Shown: piece after piece, positions 52,396 through 62,098 of the stretch
How positions within the stretch are numbered: the stretch's first letter is position 1
How the letters are laid out: each line of letters begins with the position of its first letter
Origin: an uncultured beta proteobacterium
GTDB lineage: Bacteria; Pseudomonadota; Gammaproteobacteria; Burkholderiales; Burkholderiaceae_C
DNA length: 64,000 nucleotides
Assembly (NCBI GenBank): GCA_903869595.1
Contig: CAIPZV010000033.1
Span: 1-64,000 of the forward strand
Direction: 5' to 3'
The notes under the pieces: generated by a model
The model's database searches: none
What the model saw: only the letters and a program-made list of their open reading frames with translations
What the model was told of the DNA's origin: nothing
Position numbers and translations under genes: made by a program

Positions 52396-52439
52396 GTGCC
52401 GTATGGCACATTCTTCACTTATCAAATCAAATCGCATTT

Positions 52440-53651
52440 ATGACCGCAACCCATCCCCTACCCACTGCACCACTCGCATCCCTGGGCTTTGACCCGGCAC
52501 GCAGCGCGCGCCTCCTAGACACTTTGCAGGCCGAGGTGGCCAAAGGCCGATTGTCCGGCGCAGTCGCGCTGATTGCCCGCCAAGGCAAGGTGGTCTTGCA
52601 TGAGGCAATAGGCCAGCTAGACCCGGCCAGTGGTGCGGCCATGACCCGGGATGCGATTTTTCGCATTTACTCCATGACCAAACCTTTGGTGTCGGTCGCC
52701 ACCATGCAACTGGTAGAGCAGGGACGCTTGTTTTTGAGTGACCCAGTGGCGCGCTACCTGCCTGCTTTTGCTAAGGTGCAAGTGGCGCACATTGAAAATG
52801 GCCAGATGCAATTGCGTCCACCCCGCGCGGCGATGACGGTGTATGACTTATTGCGTCATACGGCAGGTATGACTTACGAGTTTTTGGGACAGTCACCGGT
52901 ACAAAAAATGTATGACGAAGCAGGCCTGCGCACCACGACGCGCGGCCATAGCAATGCGCAATTTGCTGATTTATTGGCCAGCATGCCACTCATGTTCGAG
53001 CCGGGCAGCATTTGGGAATACAGCCGCGCTACCGATGTGCTGGGCGCGCTGCTCGAAGTTGTCTCGGGCCAAACTTTGGGCAGTTTGTTGCAAGCCCAGG
53101 TGCTAGGACCGTTGGGCATGGTGGACACCGCTTTTTATGTGCCACCTGAAAAGCAGCACCGCATTGCCCAGGCCTTCGCACATGACCCCGATGGTGGCAC
53201 GCCTATGGAACTGATTGATTTGACCGACGTGCCGCAATTGGAGTCCGGCGGCGGCGGCCTGGGCGGCACGGTGGCTGACTATGCGCGTTTCTGCCAATGC
53301 ATGCTCAACGGCGGCACGCTGGACGGCCAGCGCCTGCTCAGCCCACACACCGTGCGTTTCATGACCTCGGACCACTTAGGCCGCATAGGCCAAAACCGCA
53401 CCGAAAACGCGGGCAATATGCTGGCACCGGGCACGGGTTTTGGACTGGGCTTTTCGGTGCGCATGGCGGCCGGTCTGGATACGCTGCCCGGCAGTGTGGG
53501 GCTCTATTCCTGGGGCGGTATCGCGGGTACTACGTTTTGGGTAGACCCGAAAGAAGACATGTTTGCCATCCTCATGATCCAGGCACCCAACCAGCGCGAG
53601 TACTACCGGCCCTTGTTCCGCAACATGGTGTATGCGGCGATGGTCGGCTAA
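52440..53651 (+). CDS. serine hydrolase, class C beta-lactamase-like esterase
   Basis: A 403-residue penicillin-binding-protein-like hydrolase with the catalytic SxxK in YSMTKPLVSV and Tyr in WEYSRATDVLG, and a GGIAGTTF segment in place of KTG. This resembles EstB-type esterases rather than a true beta-lactamase. No signal peptide is evident, so it is probably cytoplasmic. Confidence 0.85.
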   Translation: MTATHPLPTAPLASLGFDPARSARLLDTLQAEVAKGRLSGAVALIARQGKVVLHEAIGQLDPASGAAMTRDAIFRIYSMTKPLVSVATMQLVEQGRLFLSDPVARYLPAFAKVQVAHIENGQMQLRPPRAAMTVYDLLRHTAGMTYEFLGQSPVQKMYDEAGLRTTTRGHSNAQFADLLASMPLMFEPGSIWEYSRATDVLGALLEVVSGQTLGSLLQAQVLGPLGMVDTAFYVPPEKQHRIAQAFAHDPDGGTPMELIDLTDVPQLESGGGGLGGTVADYARFCQCMLNGGTLDGQRLLSPHTVRFMTSDHLGRIGQNRTENAGNMLAPGTGFGLGFSVRMAAGLDTLPGSVGLYSWGGIAGTTFWVDPKEDMFAILMIQAPNQREYYRPLFRNMVYAAMVG

Positions 53652-53688
53652 GTGCCGCGCCACACCCAAAAGGTCGAAAAACCCTCGC

Positions 53689-54738
53689 CTAGTCGCCCGA
53701 CACTTGCAAGACCAGCTTGCCAAAGTTCTCGCCATTAAATAGCTTGAGCAATGCTTCGGGGAAGTGCGCAATACCTTCGACGATGTCCTCTTTGCTCTTC
53801 ATGCGCCCGTCTTTGAGGTAGCCGGCCATCTCTAGCACCGCCAGGTGGTAACGGTCGGCGTAATCGAAGACCACAATGCCTTCCATGCGTGCACGGTTGA
53901 CCAGCAGGCTGAGGTAGTTTTTCGGCCCGGCTACGGCAGTGGTGGCGTTGTACTGGCTTATGGCGCCGCAAATAATGATGCGCGCTTTGCGGTTGATACG
54001 GGCCAGCACGGTGTCCAAAATTTCGCCGCCCACGTTGTCGAAGTAAATATCTACACCCTTGGGGCAATGCTCTTTCAGGCCCTCGCGCACCGCACCGGGG
54101 CCGGCTTTGTAGTCGATACAGGCATCAAAGCCCAGCTCCTTCACCACCCAATCGCACTTGGCTTTTCCACCCGCAATGCCCACCACGCGGCAACCTTTGA
54201 TCTTGGCCACCTGGCCCACGGTTTGCCCCACCGCACCGGCCGCGCCGGACACTACCAAGGTTTCACCGGCCTGGGGCTGGCCCACGTCCATCAAACCGAA
54301 GTAGCCGGTCATACCCGGCATGCCTAGCACGTTGAGCCACTGCGTCAAGCTGCCCATGCGCAAATCAATCTTCACGAGGCCCGCTCGTTTGAACTCCGCA
54401 GCGCCCAGGCGCAGATACTGCTGCACCCCAAAGCCCGCGCTCACCGTATCGCCCACCGCAAAGTGCGGGCTTTTGGACGCGATCACCCGGCCCACGCCAC
54501 CGGCACGCATCACCTCGCCAATGCCCACTGGCGGGATGTAGCTGCGCCCCTCGTTCATCCAGCCGCGCATGGCCGGGTCCAGCGACAAGGCCAGCGTTTG
54601 CAACACCACGCCACCGTCCTCCGGTTCGGCCACCGCTTCGGTGGTGGCGCTCCAGTTGTCCGACGTAGGCAGACCCACCGGGCGCGAGGCCAGGCGGAAT
54701 TGGTGGTTGGTGAGGGAGGATAAGACGGTGTTTGACAT
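53689..54738 (-). CDS. NADP-dependent medium-chain oxidoreductase
   Basis: A 349-residue zinc-free MDR-family reductase: VSGAAGAVGQTVGQVAKIKG is the NADPH-binding motif and GVDIYFDNVGGEILD follows. It resembles CurA/prostaglandin reductases acting on alpha,beta-unsaturated ketones. The start has QFRLASRPVGLP typical of the subgroup. Convergent with the serine hydrolase. Confidence 0.9.
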   Translation of the reverse strand: MSNTVLSSLTNHQFRLASRPVGLPTSDNWSATTEAVAEPEDGGVVLQTLALSLDPAMRGWMNEGRSYIPPVGIGEVMRAGGVGRVIASKSPHFAVGDTVSAGFGVQQYLRLGAAEFKRAGLVKIDLRMGSLTQWLNVLGMPGMTGYFGLMDVGQPQAGETLVVSGAAGAVGQTVGQVAKIKGCRVVGIAGGKAKCDWVVKELGFDACIDYKAGPGAVREGLKEHCPKGVDIYFDNVGGEILDTVLARINRKARIIICGAISQYNATTAVAGPKNYLSLLVNRARMEGIVVFDYADRYHLAVLEMAGYLKDGRMKSKEDIVEGIAHFPEALLKLFNGENFGKLVLQVSGD

Positions 54739-54990
54739 AGGAGTGGCCTTCTTTGGGGCGGGTGAAAAAGGGCTGATGCTAGTGGCACCGGGAGGCGGGG
54801 CTGGTTACCGAGGCGACATGGCCTAGGCGAAACCGAATCACGAATGGTTTTAGACGGCTAAGTGCCTGTTTGGGACTACACCATCAATACCTATTTCGGT
54901 TTTTTTGTAGAAAATTGGTTTACCTGTTAGTTATCGTTCTGATTCCAAAAGCTTGATGCCACCTTGATTTCCAAAGCGAACCAGTAGATA

Positions 54991-55866
54991 TCAAGCTGAT
55001 ATTTGAACCTGCGGAAAGCACTCGTCCGGCACGATCAAGTTATCGCTGAAAAACATGACCTCATTACCCACGTAGCGGCGCTGTGCCGTGTAGTTCAGTC
55101 CGTATGTTTTGGTATTTACGAGCTGATACAAAGCACGAATTTCATTCGCGTTGTCATATGAAACGACCCAGTGTCGTTGGAAGTCTTTGCCTTTGATGAC
55201 TTTTGCAATCGCTACGTGATCGTCGTGTTCATAATAGTTGCGATACAAACCCTTGCCCTTCACGTAATAAGGAGGGTCGAGGTAGATTACCGATTCCTTT
55301 GGTAGAAACTCTTTGCATCGCATCAATAGTGCTAGCGAATCTTCGCTGTATACCGTTATGTCTTGCGAGCGTTTGGCGATAGCAAAAATTCGGGCTGCGA
55401 TCACGTCTTTCTTGAAACGTGCGTCCAGCTTGTAGGCTCCCTCTTGACTCATGCCGCCTATGACGCCCGCCTTCAAGATACCCGAGCGGTTAGTTCTGTT
55501 CATGAAAAGCGTAGCAAATCCCTTCTCAACCAGACTCGCATCGCGCTCCTCTCTAAGTACAGAGCGCCACTTAAACCATTCTTCGATGGTGATAGGGGTG
55601 GACGCTAGCAATTCCAGTAATTCCTCCGAATGCTTTGTTACAGAGGCCCAAAATGCGTATATCGCTGGGTCAGCATCGTTGATGTGGATATGGCTTGCAT
55701 GGCCTCGAAAAAGCAAGTCCAGCGCAACCCCGGCGCCACCCGCGTAAGGCTCCAGGTAATGGCCGCCCACGATCTCATTGGCCTCCATCACCTTGGCGAT
55801 GAAGGGTGCAAAAGGCGCTTTGCCACCGGGGTAGCGCAGTGGGCTGTAGAGCCTATTTGAGAACAT
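54991..55866 (-). CDS. DNA adenine methylase, Dam/D12 class
   Basis: A 291-residue N6-adenine methyltransferase. The AdoMet motif is SPLRYPGGKAPF and EPYAGGAG; the catalytic DPPYYVKGKGLYR (DPPY) is near residue 190. The architecture is like Dam or phage/restriction adenine methylases. Target sequence unknown. Its ATG overlaps the end of the upstream ATPase gene by 14 bases, so the two are made together; this suggests protection of DNA from the partner. The region is AT-richer than the surroundings. Confidence 0.9.
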   Translation of the reverse strand: MFSNRLYSPLRYPGGKAPFAPFIAKVMEANEIVGGHYLEPYAGGAGVALDLLFRGHASHIHINDADPAIYAFWASVTKHSEELLELLASTPITIEEWFKWRSVLREERDASLVEKGFATLFMNRTNRSGILKAGVIGGMSQEGAYKLDARFKKDVIAARIFAIAKRSQDITVYSEDSLALLMRCKEFLPKESVIYLDPPYYVKGKGLYRNYYEHDDHVAIAKVIKGKDFQRHWVVSYDNANEIRALYQLVNTKTYGLNYTAQRRYVGNEVMFFSDNLIVPDECFPQVQISA

Positions 55867-57577
55867 CGGGAACTTTCTTCAACTTTATCTCCAAGGCGTT
55901 AAGTTTCACATTATCCACAGCGTGGCCATTTTTCATAACGCCATGAATCGCGACTTTGAAGGCGTCTAAAAAATTATTAGTGGCCTGTGGGTTGTTTTCA
56001 ACCCAATGCCGCCATGCATTAATGGGTTTAAAGCTGGCTGCAAACAGCACCTGAATGTCTGCTGAGCTATAAAAATCCTTAAAAATATCTCGCTTAGTTT
56101 TGTTACCAGTATAGGCAGCTAATCGCTCTTTAAGATTTGCCACTGGACCGTTGATGCCTAACTCGCTGATAGCTTCGCGACCAGCATTATTGGTAAAGAC
56201 TTCACGCGAAAACCGTAGGCCGTTCTTCCAAAAAATATCTTCAGGTGGTAAGTTATAAAGATACTCGAAGATCAACTGATCGGGCGGTAATTCCCCAGGA
56301 AGCAGCACGACGTTTTTATATTCTTTCCCTTTTAGGAGTGGTTTGGCATCGGAGTCTAAACAAATGACACTGCGCACAGCAAATTCGGGTATCTTCTTAT
56401 CAATTAGATTCTTGTACTCTGCACATCCCGACTTGATACCTGTCATTTGATTCGCGTATTTCTTTATTGGTTGTCTATAAATCAAAGCAGCGAAGAAATC
56501 CTCCGCTTCTTTATCCTCGAAGTAAATATTTATGCTTGGCAGGATAGCCATTGGTCCAGCGCCAATCGTTTTCGTCTGGATATCAGCACTTATCTTTGCC
56601 CAAGACCAATCCTGCATGACCTGAACGGGTCCGTATGTGTTGCACAGATAAACAGTCTTAAATTTTTTGCTGTACTTTTGTTGACTCTGCTCGTGGGCGT
56701 ATTCGATCATGACGGGTGAGTGTGATGTCATCACCACCTGCAAATTTAGTTTCCTGCATTCACGATCAAAAATCTTCAGCAAATTGATTTGCGCGGTTGG
56801 AAAAAGGCCAGCATCAGCCTCATCAATTAAAAGTAAGCCTCCTTTGTAATCAACATATTCAGCTTGGAGTTTCTTAAATGACATCAGTGCCATGATGATC
56901 TGGCCGGCATTGTCCTCTCCGGCTGAGACTGACTCATGGTTGTAATTGTCACCGTGGGCAACGGCAGACGTAATAGTCCCATGCGTACCAGTGGCGTGGG
57001 TTGCACTGCGATTTAGCAGTTCATTGGTGAGCGCAATGAACTCTTTTTCATGGGTTTTTAGATAGTCGAAATCATTTACTGTGTAGTCGCGGTCGGCGAT
57101 TGGGTAGAGTCGCTTGAGGCTCAAAAAAATAACCGGATGAGTGAAGTTTCTGCTGGTATTTCCTGTTGCGATACTGTTTTTTCGGATGACCGGGCGCGGT
57201 GATATTGCTTTAGTATCATTGTCAGTTCGAGTCATCAACTCCAGGTTTGCAGTTGCCGCTCGGTCGGTGTATCCATCGTGCAAGAAGATACTTACCGAAA
57301 GAGAGCCTGGAACATCAAATTTCTCAGATATTCTGATGTGTTCGCTATATTGAGACTTGAAGCCTTTGCCGCTGATTTGTTGAAAACTGCGAAGATTTTC
57401 GCCCGTAACATAGTTTTTTTCAAAACTAAATATTTGCGCTGCAATGCCAAGGATTGATGACTTGGATGTACCGTTTTTGCCGCAAATGACGGTAATGTAT
57501 TCACCAAATTCAATGTCCACGTTGTTTAGTGCACGGAATTTACTGATGTAGATTTTGTTAAGTTGCGTTTTTGTCAT
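55853..57577 (-). CDS. OLD-like AAA ATPase with C-terminal TOPRIM-like domain
   Basis: A 574-residue protein. N-terminal ATPase: IYISKFRALNNVDIEFGEY, Walker A GKNGTSKSSIL (Ser instead of the last Gly), Walker B GGLLLIDEADAGLFP and TSHSPVMIEYAH. From about residue 350 a TOPRIM-like part has INIYFEDKEAEDFF and SVICLDSDAK, supplying Glu and Asp-x-Asp expected of OLD nucleases. The pairing with an adenine methylase suggests a defence or restriction module. It could instead serve another DNA-processing role. AT-rich composition suggests transfer. Confidence 0.75.
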   Translation of the reverse strand: MTKTQLNKIYISKFRALNNVDIEFGEYITVICGKNGTSKSSILGIAAQIFSFEKNYVTGENLRSFQQISGKGFKSQYSEHIRISEKFDVPGSLSVSIFLHDGYTDRAATANLELMTRTDNDTKAISPRPVIRKNSIATGNTSRNFTHPVIFLSLKRLYPIADRDYTVNDFDYLKTHEKEFIALTNELLNRSATHATGTHGTITSAVAHGDNYNHESVSAGEDNAGQIIMALMSFKKLQAEYVDYKGGLLLIDEADAGLFPTAQINLLKIFDRECRKLNLQVVMTSHSPVMIEYAHEQSQQKYSKKFKTVYLCNTYGPVQVMQDWSWAKISADIQTKTIGAGPMAILPSINIYFEDKEAEDFFAALIYRQPIKKYANQMTGIKSGCAEYKNLIDKKIPEFAVRSVICLDSDAKPLLKGKEYKNVVLLPGELPPDQLIFEYLYNLPPEDIFWKNGLRFSREVFTNNAGREAISELGINGPVANLKERLAAYTGNKTKRDIFKDFYSSADIQVLFAASFKPINAWRHWVENNPQATNNFLDAFKVAIHGVMKNGHAVDNVKLNALEIKLKKVPDVLK

Positions 57578-57637
57578 GTAGCCTCCTTGCCGCCATAGGG
57601 AAGTTCACACTCAGTTCATTCGCGTAGCAAACATGAC

Positions 57638-57886
57638 CTAAGCGCGCAGCAAAGTCATCAGGTCTTTAGTGCGCCAGGGCACGTCGGCTGTGCCTCGGGC
57701 GGCCTCAAAGCGATCCGGGTTGGTTTTCGCTTTGCGCGCAGTCCGGTTGTCGGGCGTTTTTTGCATTAGGACGTCCCCAATTGGCTTCACCGCAAAGTCA
57801 GTAAGGCTTGCGGGTGACAAGTCCATGGCATCGTGTACCTGTTTGGGGATGGCGGCCTGGCCTTTCGCTTTTGGGGTGGGACTCAT
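57638..57886 (-). CDS. orphan AbrB-family antitoxin-like protein
   Basis: An 82-residue protein. KAKGQAAIPKQVHDAMDL followed by a FAVKPIGDVLMQK strand has the AbrB swapped-hairpin pattern, and the end PWRTKDLMTLLRA resembles the toxin-binding tail of PrlF/MazE-like antitoxins. No toxin gene adjoins it. GAGGAG lies a few bases before the ATG. It may regulate its own or the neighbouring methylase/ATPase genes, which is inference. Confidence 0.6.
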   Translation of the reverse strand: MSPTPKAKGQAAIPKQVHDAMDLSPASLTDFAVKPIGDVLMQKTPDNRTARKAKTNPDRFEAARGTADVPWRTKDLMTLLRA

Positions 57887-58033
57887 GACGGCTCCTCGAA
57901 ATGCTTGCCAAATTTTATAGTGGTAATGGGATTGCGGTAGCCGAGCATTGACTAGGGTGGGCGCCCACGCCCTGATAATCGTGCCCCACAGCGCAATTCG
58001 CCCGCTGCTCCCCCGTACCCTGTCGCCAATGCC

Positions 58034-58777
58034 ATGTCCTCCACCTCCGCTTTCCCACCCCCGCTAACCCACCCCACCCAGCTAGAGAGCAGTCTTCGCA
58101 CACGCGGCTACGCGGTCATATCGGCGCCGGATGTATGCGCGCTGGCCCAGGCTGAGGCAGCGCAATTGCAAGGTTTCAGGACGCTGTGGGATGACTTGCA
58201 ACCCGATGGCTATTTGAAAGATGGCGGGCGCTACCGGCGCAGACGGCATAGTTGCTTTGTGGTCGAGGCCGATGGCGGAGTGCAACAGGCGCCGCACCGC
58301 CCGCATTGGCAGCCTTTGGAATACAACGCGCTGCACGGCGGTATGCAGCGCCACTTTGCGCCTATGGCGGATGCGATGGCCGCGCACCCTGATTGGCTGG
58401 CTTTATTGCAATGGTTGGGCCGCGTGGCCAGCAAGCTGCGCGGTGTGCAAACCTGGTATGCCGAAGCGCACCAGTTCCGCATCGACACCACCGACGGCAT
58501 CGGTCGGCCCACGCCCGAAGGCGCGCACCGCGATGGTGTGGATGTGGTGGCGGTGTTTTTGCTCGCGCGCCAAGGCATCAAAGGCGGCGAGACGCGGGTG
58601 TTTGAAGCCGATGGCCCCAACGGCCAGCGCTTTACTTTGGACGAACCCTGGTCGGTACTCTTGCTAGACGACGCACGCGTGATTCATGAATCTACGCCCA
58701 TCCAACCCCTGCAAGCCGGTGGCTACCGCGACACGCTGGTGGTAACCCTGCGTGCCGGGGGTTTTCAGGGCGACTAA
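58034..58777 (+). CDS. 2-oxoglutarate/Fe(II) dioxygenase (PF10014-like)
   Basis: A 247-residue oxygenase with iron ligands in EGAHRDGVDVV (His and Asp) and ARVIHESTPI (His), and an Arg in GGYRDTLVVTLR that would bind 2-oxoglutarate. The order and spacing match the isoleucine 4-hydroxylase-like family. The substrate is probably a free amino acid, but is unproved. Converges with the thiolase, 13 bases apart. Confidence 0.82.
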   Translation: MSSTSAFPPPLTHPTQLESSLRTRGYAVISAPDVCALAQAEAAQLQGFRTLWDDLQPDGYLKDGGRYRRRRHSCFVVEADGGVQQAPHRPHWQPLEYNALHGGMQRHFAPMADAMAAHPDWLALLQWLGRVASKLRGVQTWYAEAHQFRIDTTDGIGRPTPEGAHRDGVDVVAVFLLARQGIKGGETRVFEADGPNGQRFTLDEPWSVLLLDDARVIHESTPIQPLQAGGYRDTLVVTLRAGGFQGD

Positions 58778-58790
58778 GCCCAGCGCGGTT

Positions 58791-59978
58791 TTAGGCCTGT
58801 CGCTCAAAAATCGCCGCAATGCCTTGACCACCGCCAATACACATCGTCACCAGCGCATAGCGACCGTTGATGCGCTCTAACTCATACAAAGCTTTGACGG
58901 TGATAAGTGCGCCGGTCGCGCCAATCGGGTGGCCTAGCGAAATGCCCGAGCCATTGGGGTTGACCTTGGCCGGGTCCAGGCCCAGATCGCGCGTGACGGC
59001 GCAGGCTTGCGCGGCAAAGGCTTCGTTGGCTTCAATCACATCCAAGTCATTGACCGTGAGGCCGGCTTTTTGCAGCGCCAGTTTGCTGGCAGGTACCGGG
59101 CCGATGCCCATGTACTGCGGGTCCACACCAGCATGCGCATAGGCCACCAAACGCGCCAGGGGTTTAAGCCCGCGTGCTTTGGCCACACTGGCTTCCATCA
59201 ACACCACCGCCGCCGCCGCGTCGTTAATGCCCGAGGCATTGCCCGCGGTCACGGTGCCGTTTTCTTTCAGGAAAACAGGTTTTAACTTGGCCAATTCAGC
59301 GGTAGTGCAATTGGGGCGGAAATGCTCGTCGGTGGCGTAGGCCACATCGCCTTTGCGGCTTTTGAGGATGACCGGCATGATCTGGCTGCTGAAGTAACCG
59401 GCCTCGGTGGCGCGTTGCGCGCGGTTGTGGCTTTCGACGGCCAGCGCGTCTTGCTCGTCACGGCTGATGCCCCATTTGGCGGCGATGTTTTCTGCCGTCA
59501 CACCCATGTGGATGTTTTGGAAAGGGTCGTGCAGCGCGCCGACCATCATGTCGGTCATTTTGGCGTCGCCCATGCGCGCACCCCAGCGCATATTGAGGGA
59601 AGCAAAGGGCGCGCGGCTCATGTTCTCTGCACCGCCGCCAATGGCGATGTCGGCATCGCCTAACAAAATGCTTTGGCTGGCGTTGACGATGGCTTGCAGG
59701 CCCGAACCGCACAAGCGGTTTACGTTAAAGGCCGGCGTGCCCTGGCCGCAGCCGCCACCGATAGCCGCCACACGCGAGAGGTACATGTCTTTGGGCTCGG
59801 TGTTGACCACATGGCCGAAGACCACATGGCCCACGTCCTTGCCGTCTACCTGCGCGCGGGACAGCGATTCACGCACCACTTGCGAGGCCAGCTCGGTGGG
59901 CGCGATGTCTTTGAGGCTGCCGCCAAAAGTTCCAATAGCGGTACGCACCGCGCTGACTACAACTACTTCACGGGACAT
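58791..59978 (-). CDS. acetyl-CoA C-acyltransferase (beta-ketothiolase)
   Basis: A 395-residue thiolase that condenses two acetyl-CoA or cleaves 3-ketoacyl-CoA. Active-site Cys in VNRLCGSGLQA, His in EANEAFAAQACAV region and GHPIGATGA, Cys in MCIGGGQGIA. It resembles BktB/PhaA, which feed polyhydroxybutyrate or degrade it with BdhA. ATG 59978 (MSREVVVVSAVRTAIG) is chosen; the earlier codons are not conserved. Confidence 0.92.
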   Translation of the reverse strand: MSREVVVVSAVRTAIGTFGGSLKDIAPTELASQVVRESLSRAQVDGKDVGHVVFGHVVNTEPKDMYLSRVAAIGGGCGQGTPAFNVNRLCGSGLQAIVNASQSILLGDADIAIGGGAENMSRAPFASLNMRWGARMGDAKMTDMMVGALHDPFQNIHMGVTAENIAAKWGISRDEQDALAVESHNRAQRATEAGYFSSQIMPVILKSRKGDVAYATDEHFRPNCTTAELAKLKPVFLKENGTVTAGNASGINDAAAAVVLMEASVAKARGLKPLARLVAYAHAGVDPQYMGIGPVPASKLALQKAGLTVNDLDVIEANEAFAAQACAVTRDLGLDPAKVNPNGSGISLGHPIGATGALITVKALYELERINGRYALVTMCIGGGQGIAAIFERQA

Positions 59979-60142
59979 GGTTTTTCCTTTGCTTATAAAA
60001 ATTTGGGGCAAGGGCGTCTGCCCCGAAATAGGAACAGATTTTCTGTGCGCATACGTACAGGCGGCTTACACACTGACTGGGCCTGCGCTAGGCGGGTGGG
60101 CGACCGGCATACTGGCTTAGCCCGGTCCGGTATGACTTGGCA

Positions 60143-60898
60143 CTAGCCGCGCACATCGGCCACCGCCTCCGCGCCAAAGTCGGCCCGCTCCAGGTAGGCC
60201 AGGATGCGCGCTGCGGCGTCAAGGGGGCTACTGAGCATGCCGCGCTCGTGTAGGGCCTGAAAGTTGCCAATGTCCGGAAAAGCTTGCGGGTCGGCGCTGC
60301 GCAATTGCACTTGCATATCGGTTGCGATGACGCCTGGCGCCAGCGAACAGACTTTGGCGCCGTGGGCTTGCAGGGCCTCTTCCATGGCCAGGCTGCGGGT
60401 GAAATGGTCCAGGCCCGCTTTGGCGGCGCAGTAGCTGGCCGAGGCGGCCATGGCGCGCCGCCCCAGGCCGGAGGAAATATTGAGCACCTTGCGCGGCGCC
60501 GTCCAATGGCGCGTCGCGCCCAAAAACGCGGCGCACAAAAGCACCGGCGCTTCCAGGCCCACACGCAAGGCATTGGCCAGGTCGGCGGACTGCCCATCGC
60601 GCACCGGGGCCAGGGCAGAGATGACGCCCGCGTTATTGATCAGCGTGGCCGATTGCAAGGCCGTAGGGTCTTGCGCTTGCAGCCAAGCACTTAAGCGCGC
60701 CGCAACCGGCGCCGCGTCAGCCAGGTCTGCTTGCCATTGCTCCAGCGTGGCGCTACGCTGGGCGGCCAATGCATCGAGCGATGCATTGGGTTGGCGTGAA
60801 ATACACAGTAGCAGCGCGCCAGGCTGTAGCAGTTGTTCGGCCATAGCCAGGCCCATGCCGCGCGAGGCGCCGGTCAAGATGGTGAGTGTTTGTTGCAT
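60143..60898 (-). CDS. short-chain dehydrogenase/reductase
   Basis: A 251-residue SDR. TGASRGMGLAMAEQL is the cofactor motif, NNAGVISAL follows, and the catalytic Ser and Tyr-Lys are in NISSGLG and SYCAAKAGL. Substrate unknown; it resembles sepiapterin reductase/benzil reductase-type SDRs. It follows the thiolase on the same strand after 164 bases. Confidence 0.87.
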   Translation of the reverse strand: MQQTLTILTGASRGMGLAMAEQLLQPGALLLCISRQPNASLDALAAQRSATLEQWQADLADAAPVAARLSAWLQAQDPTALQSATLINNAGVISALAPVRDGQSADLANALRVGLEAPVLLCAAFLGATRHWTAPRKVLNISSGLGRRAMAASASYCAAKAGLDHFTRSLAMEEALQAHGAKVCSLAPGVIATDMQVQLRSADPQAFPDIGNFQALHERGMLSSPLDAAARILAYLERADFGAEAVADVRG

Positions 60899-60977
60899 TG
60901 CTTGAATTGCAGAGGGTAAATGGTGGCCTGATTTTGGCAGGGCTGGGGGCCGGGTGGCGCTCGGTCACAATCGGCGC

Positions 60978-61538
60978 ATGGCCCTCAAATCAACGATTTT
61001 CAAAGCAAACCTGCAAATTGCAGACATCGACAATAGTTATTACGCCGACCACATGCTGACGCTGGCCCGCCATCCCAGCGAAACCGACGAACGCATGATG
61101 GTGCGCCTGTGCGCCCTGGCCTTGCAGGCGCACACCCTCAACAGCGTGTGCAATGGCGACGGCACATTAGCTTTCGGAGCCGGTCTGTCGGACCCGGATG
61201 AGCCCGATGTCTGGCTGCGCGATTTCACCGGTCGCACCCGTGTCTGGATTGAAGTCGGTCAACCCGAAGACAAGCCGCTTATCAAAGCCTGCGGCAAATC
61301 AGACCAAGTTTTGTTGTACTGCTTTAACCACGCCGCCGAAGTGTGGTGGCGCGGCATGGAGAGCAAACTCAGCCGCCCGCAAAACTTGCGCGTCTATCGC
61401 GTACCCACGCTCGCATCCCAAGCGCTGATTCCCCTGGCCCAGCGCAGCATGCAATTGCAGGCCACGGTGCAAGAAGGCGTTCTTACTTTGGGTGATGCAA
61501 GTATCACGGTGGATATTGAGCCGGTAAGGTGGAAGTAG
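60978..61538 (+). CDS. yaeQ: YaeQ family protein
   Basis: A 186-residue PD-(D/E)XK-fold protein. It starts MALKSTIFKANLQIADID and contains HPSETDERMMVRLCALA and VWIEVGQPEDKPLIKACGKS, the usual YaeQ core. Its activity is unsettled. ATG 60978 matches the conserved N-terminus; an earlier ATG at 60954 does not. Confidence 0.92.
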   Translation: MALKSTIFKANLQIADIDNSYYADHMLTLARHPSETDERMMVRLCALALQAHTLNSVCNGDGTLAFGAGLSDPDEPDVWLRDFTGRTRVWIEVGQPEDKPLIKACGKSDQVLLYCFNHAAEVWWRGMESKLSRPQNLRVYRVPTLASQALIPLAQRSMQLQATVQEGVLTLGDASITVDIEPVRWK

Positions 61539-61551
61539 GGTCCGCCCCGGA

Positions 61552-61956
61552 TTAGCCCGGACGGCGTTCGTAGGCCGGCAAGTCGTCGGGGATATGGTGA
61601 AACGGCTGCTTGTCGATCGTAAAAATCGCCACCGTTGGTTTGAACACCGAGGGGTCATCCAGCGTGCCCACCTTCACAATCATGGAGCCGGGCCGCTTGG
61701 GGCTTTGGGTGCCCAGCGAAGTGCCGCAATGGCTGCAAAAAAAGCGCGTCACCGGGCTTTCCAAATCGCTGCGTTTAAAGGTGCTGGGTTCGCCGCGCGT
61801 GAAGCGAAAGCCGTCCAAGGGCAGCACCATCGCCACATTGGGGTTGCCCCCAGATATGTATTGGCACTCGCGGCAATGGCATTGCAGCGACATCTGCGGC
61901 GCGCCCGTGGCCTCGTAGGCAATCGCGCCGCAGTAACAACGACCGGTAATCGACAT
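61552..61956 (-). CDS. GFA (glutathione-dependent formaldehyde-activating-like) family protein
   Basis: A 134-residue zinc-binding protein: GRCYCGAIAYEA, CHCRECQYISGG and FCSHCGTSLG carry the conserved Cys ligands. GFA relatives were linked to formaldehyde handling but most are of unknown role. ATG 61956 begins the conserved region; the longer frame upstream is unlikely. Confidence 0.9.
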   Translation of the reverse strand: MSITGRCYCGAIAYEATGAPQMSLQCHCRECQYISGGNPNVAMVLPLDGFRFTRGEPSTFKRSDLESPVTRFFCSHCGTSLGTQSPKRPGSMIVKVGTLDDPSVFKPTVAIFTIDKQPFHHIPDDLPAYERRPG

Positions 61957-62098
61957 AGTGAATTCCTTTGTGTTCGATGCGCCGCAGCTAAGGGACAGGG
62001 CGCTGTGAACTACCTTAGCGCAAGGCCTTGGCGCGCTGCAACGGCTCTCGCGGTAACCGGGCAAACGGACGAGCTCCCAATATCTCTATCATGGCGCT

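Noticed and set aside
54739..54990. Terminator candidate with T7 run near 54898-54905
   Set aside because: The pairing arms are far apart and no plus-strand gene ends upstream. It was not listed as a feature, and the spacer otherwise shows nothing recognisable.
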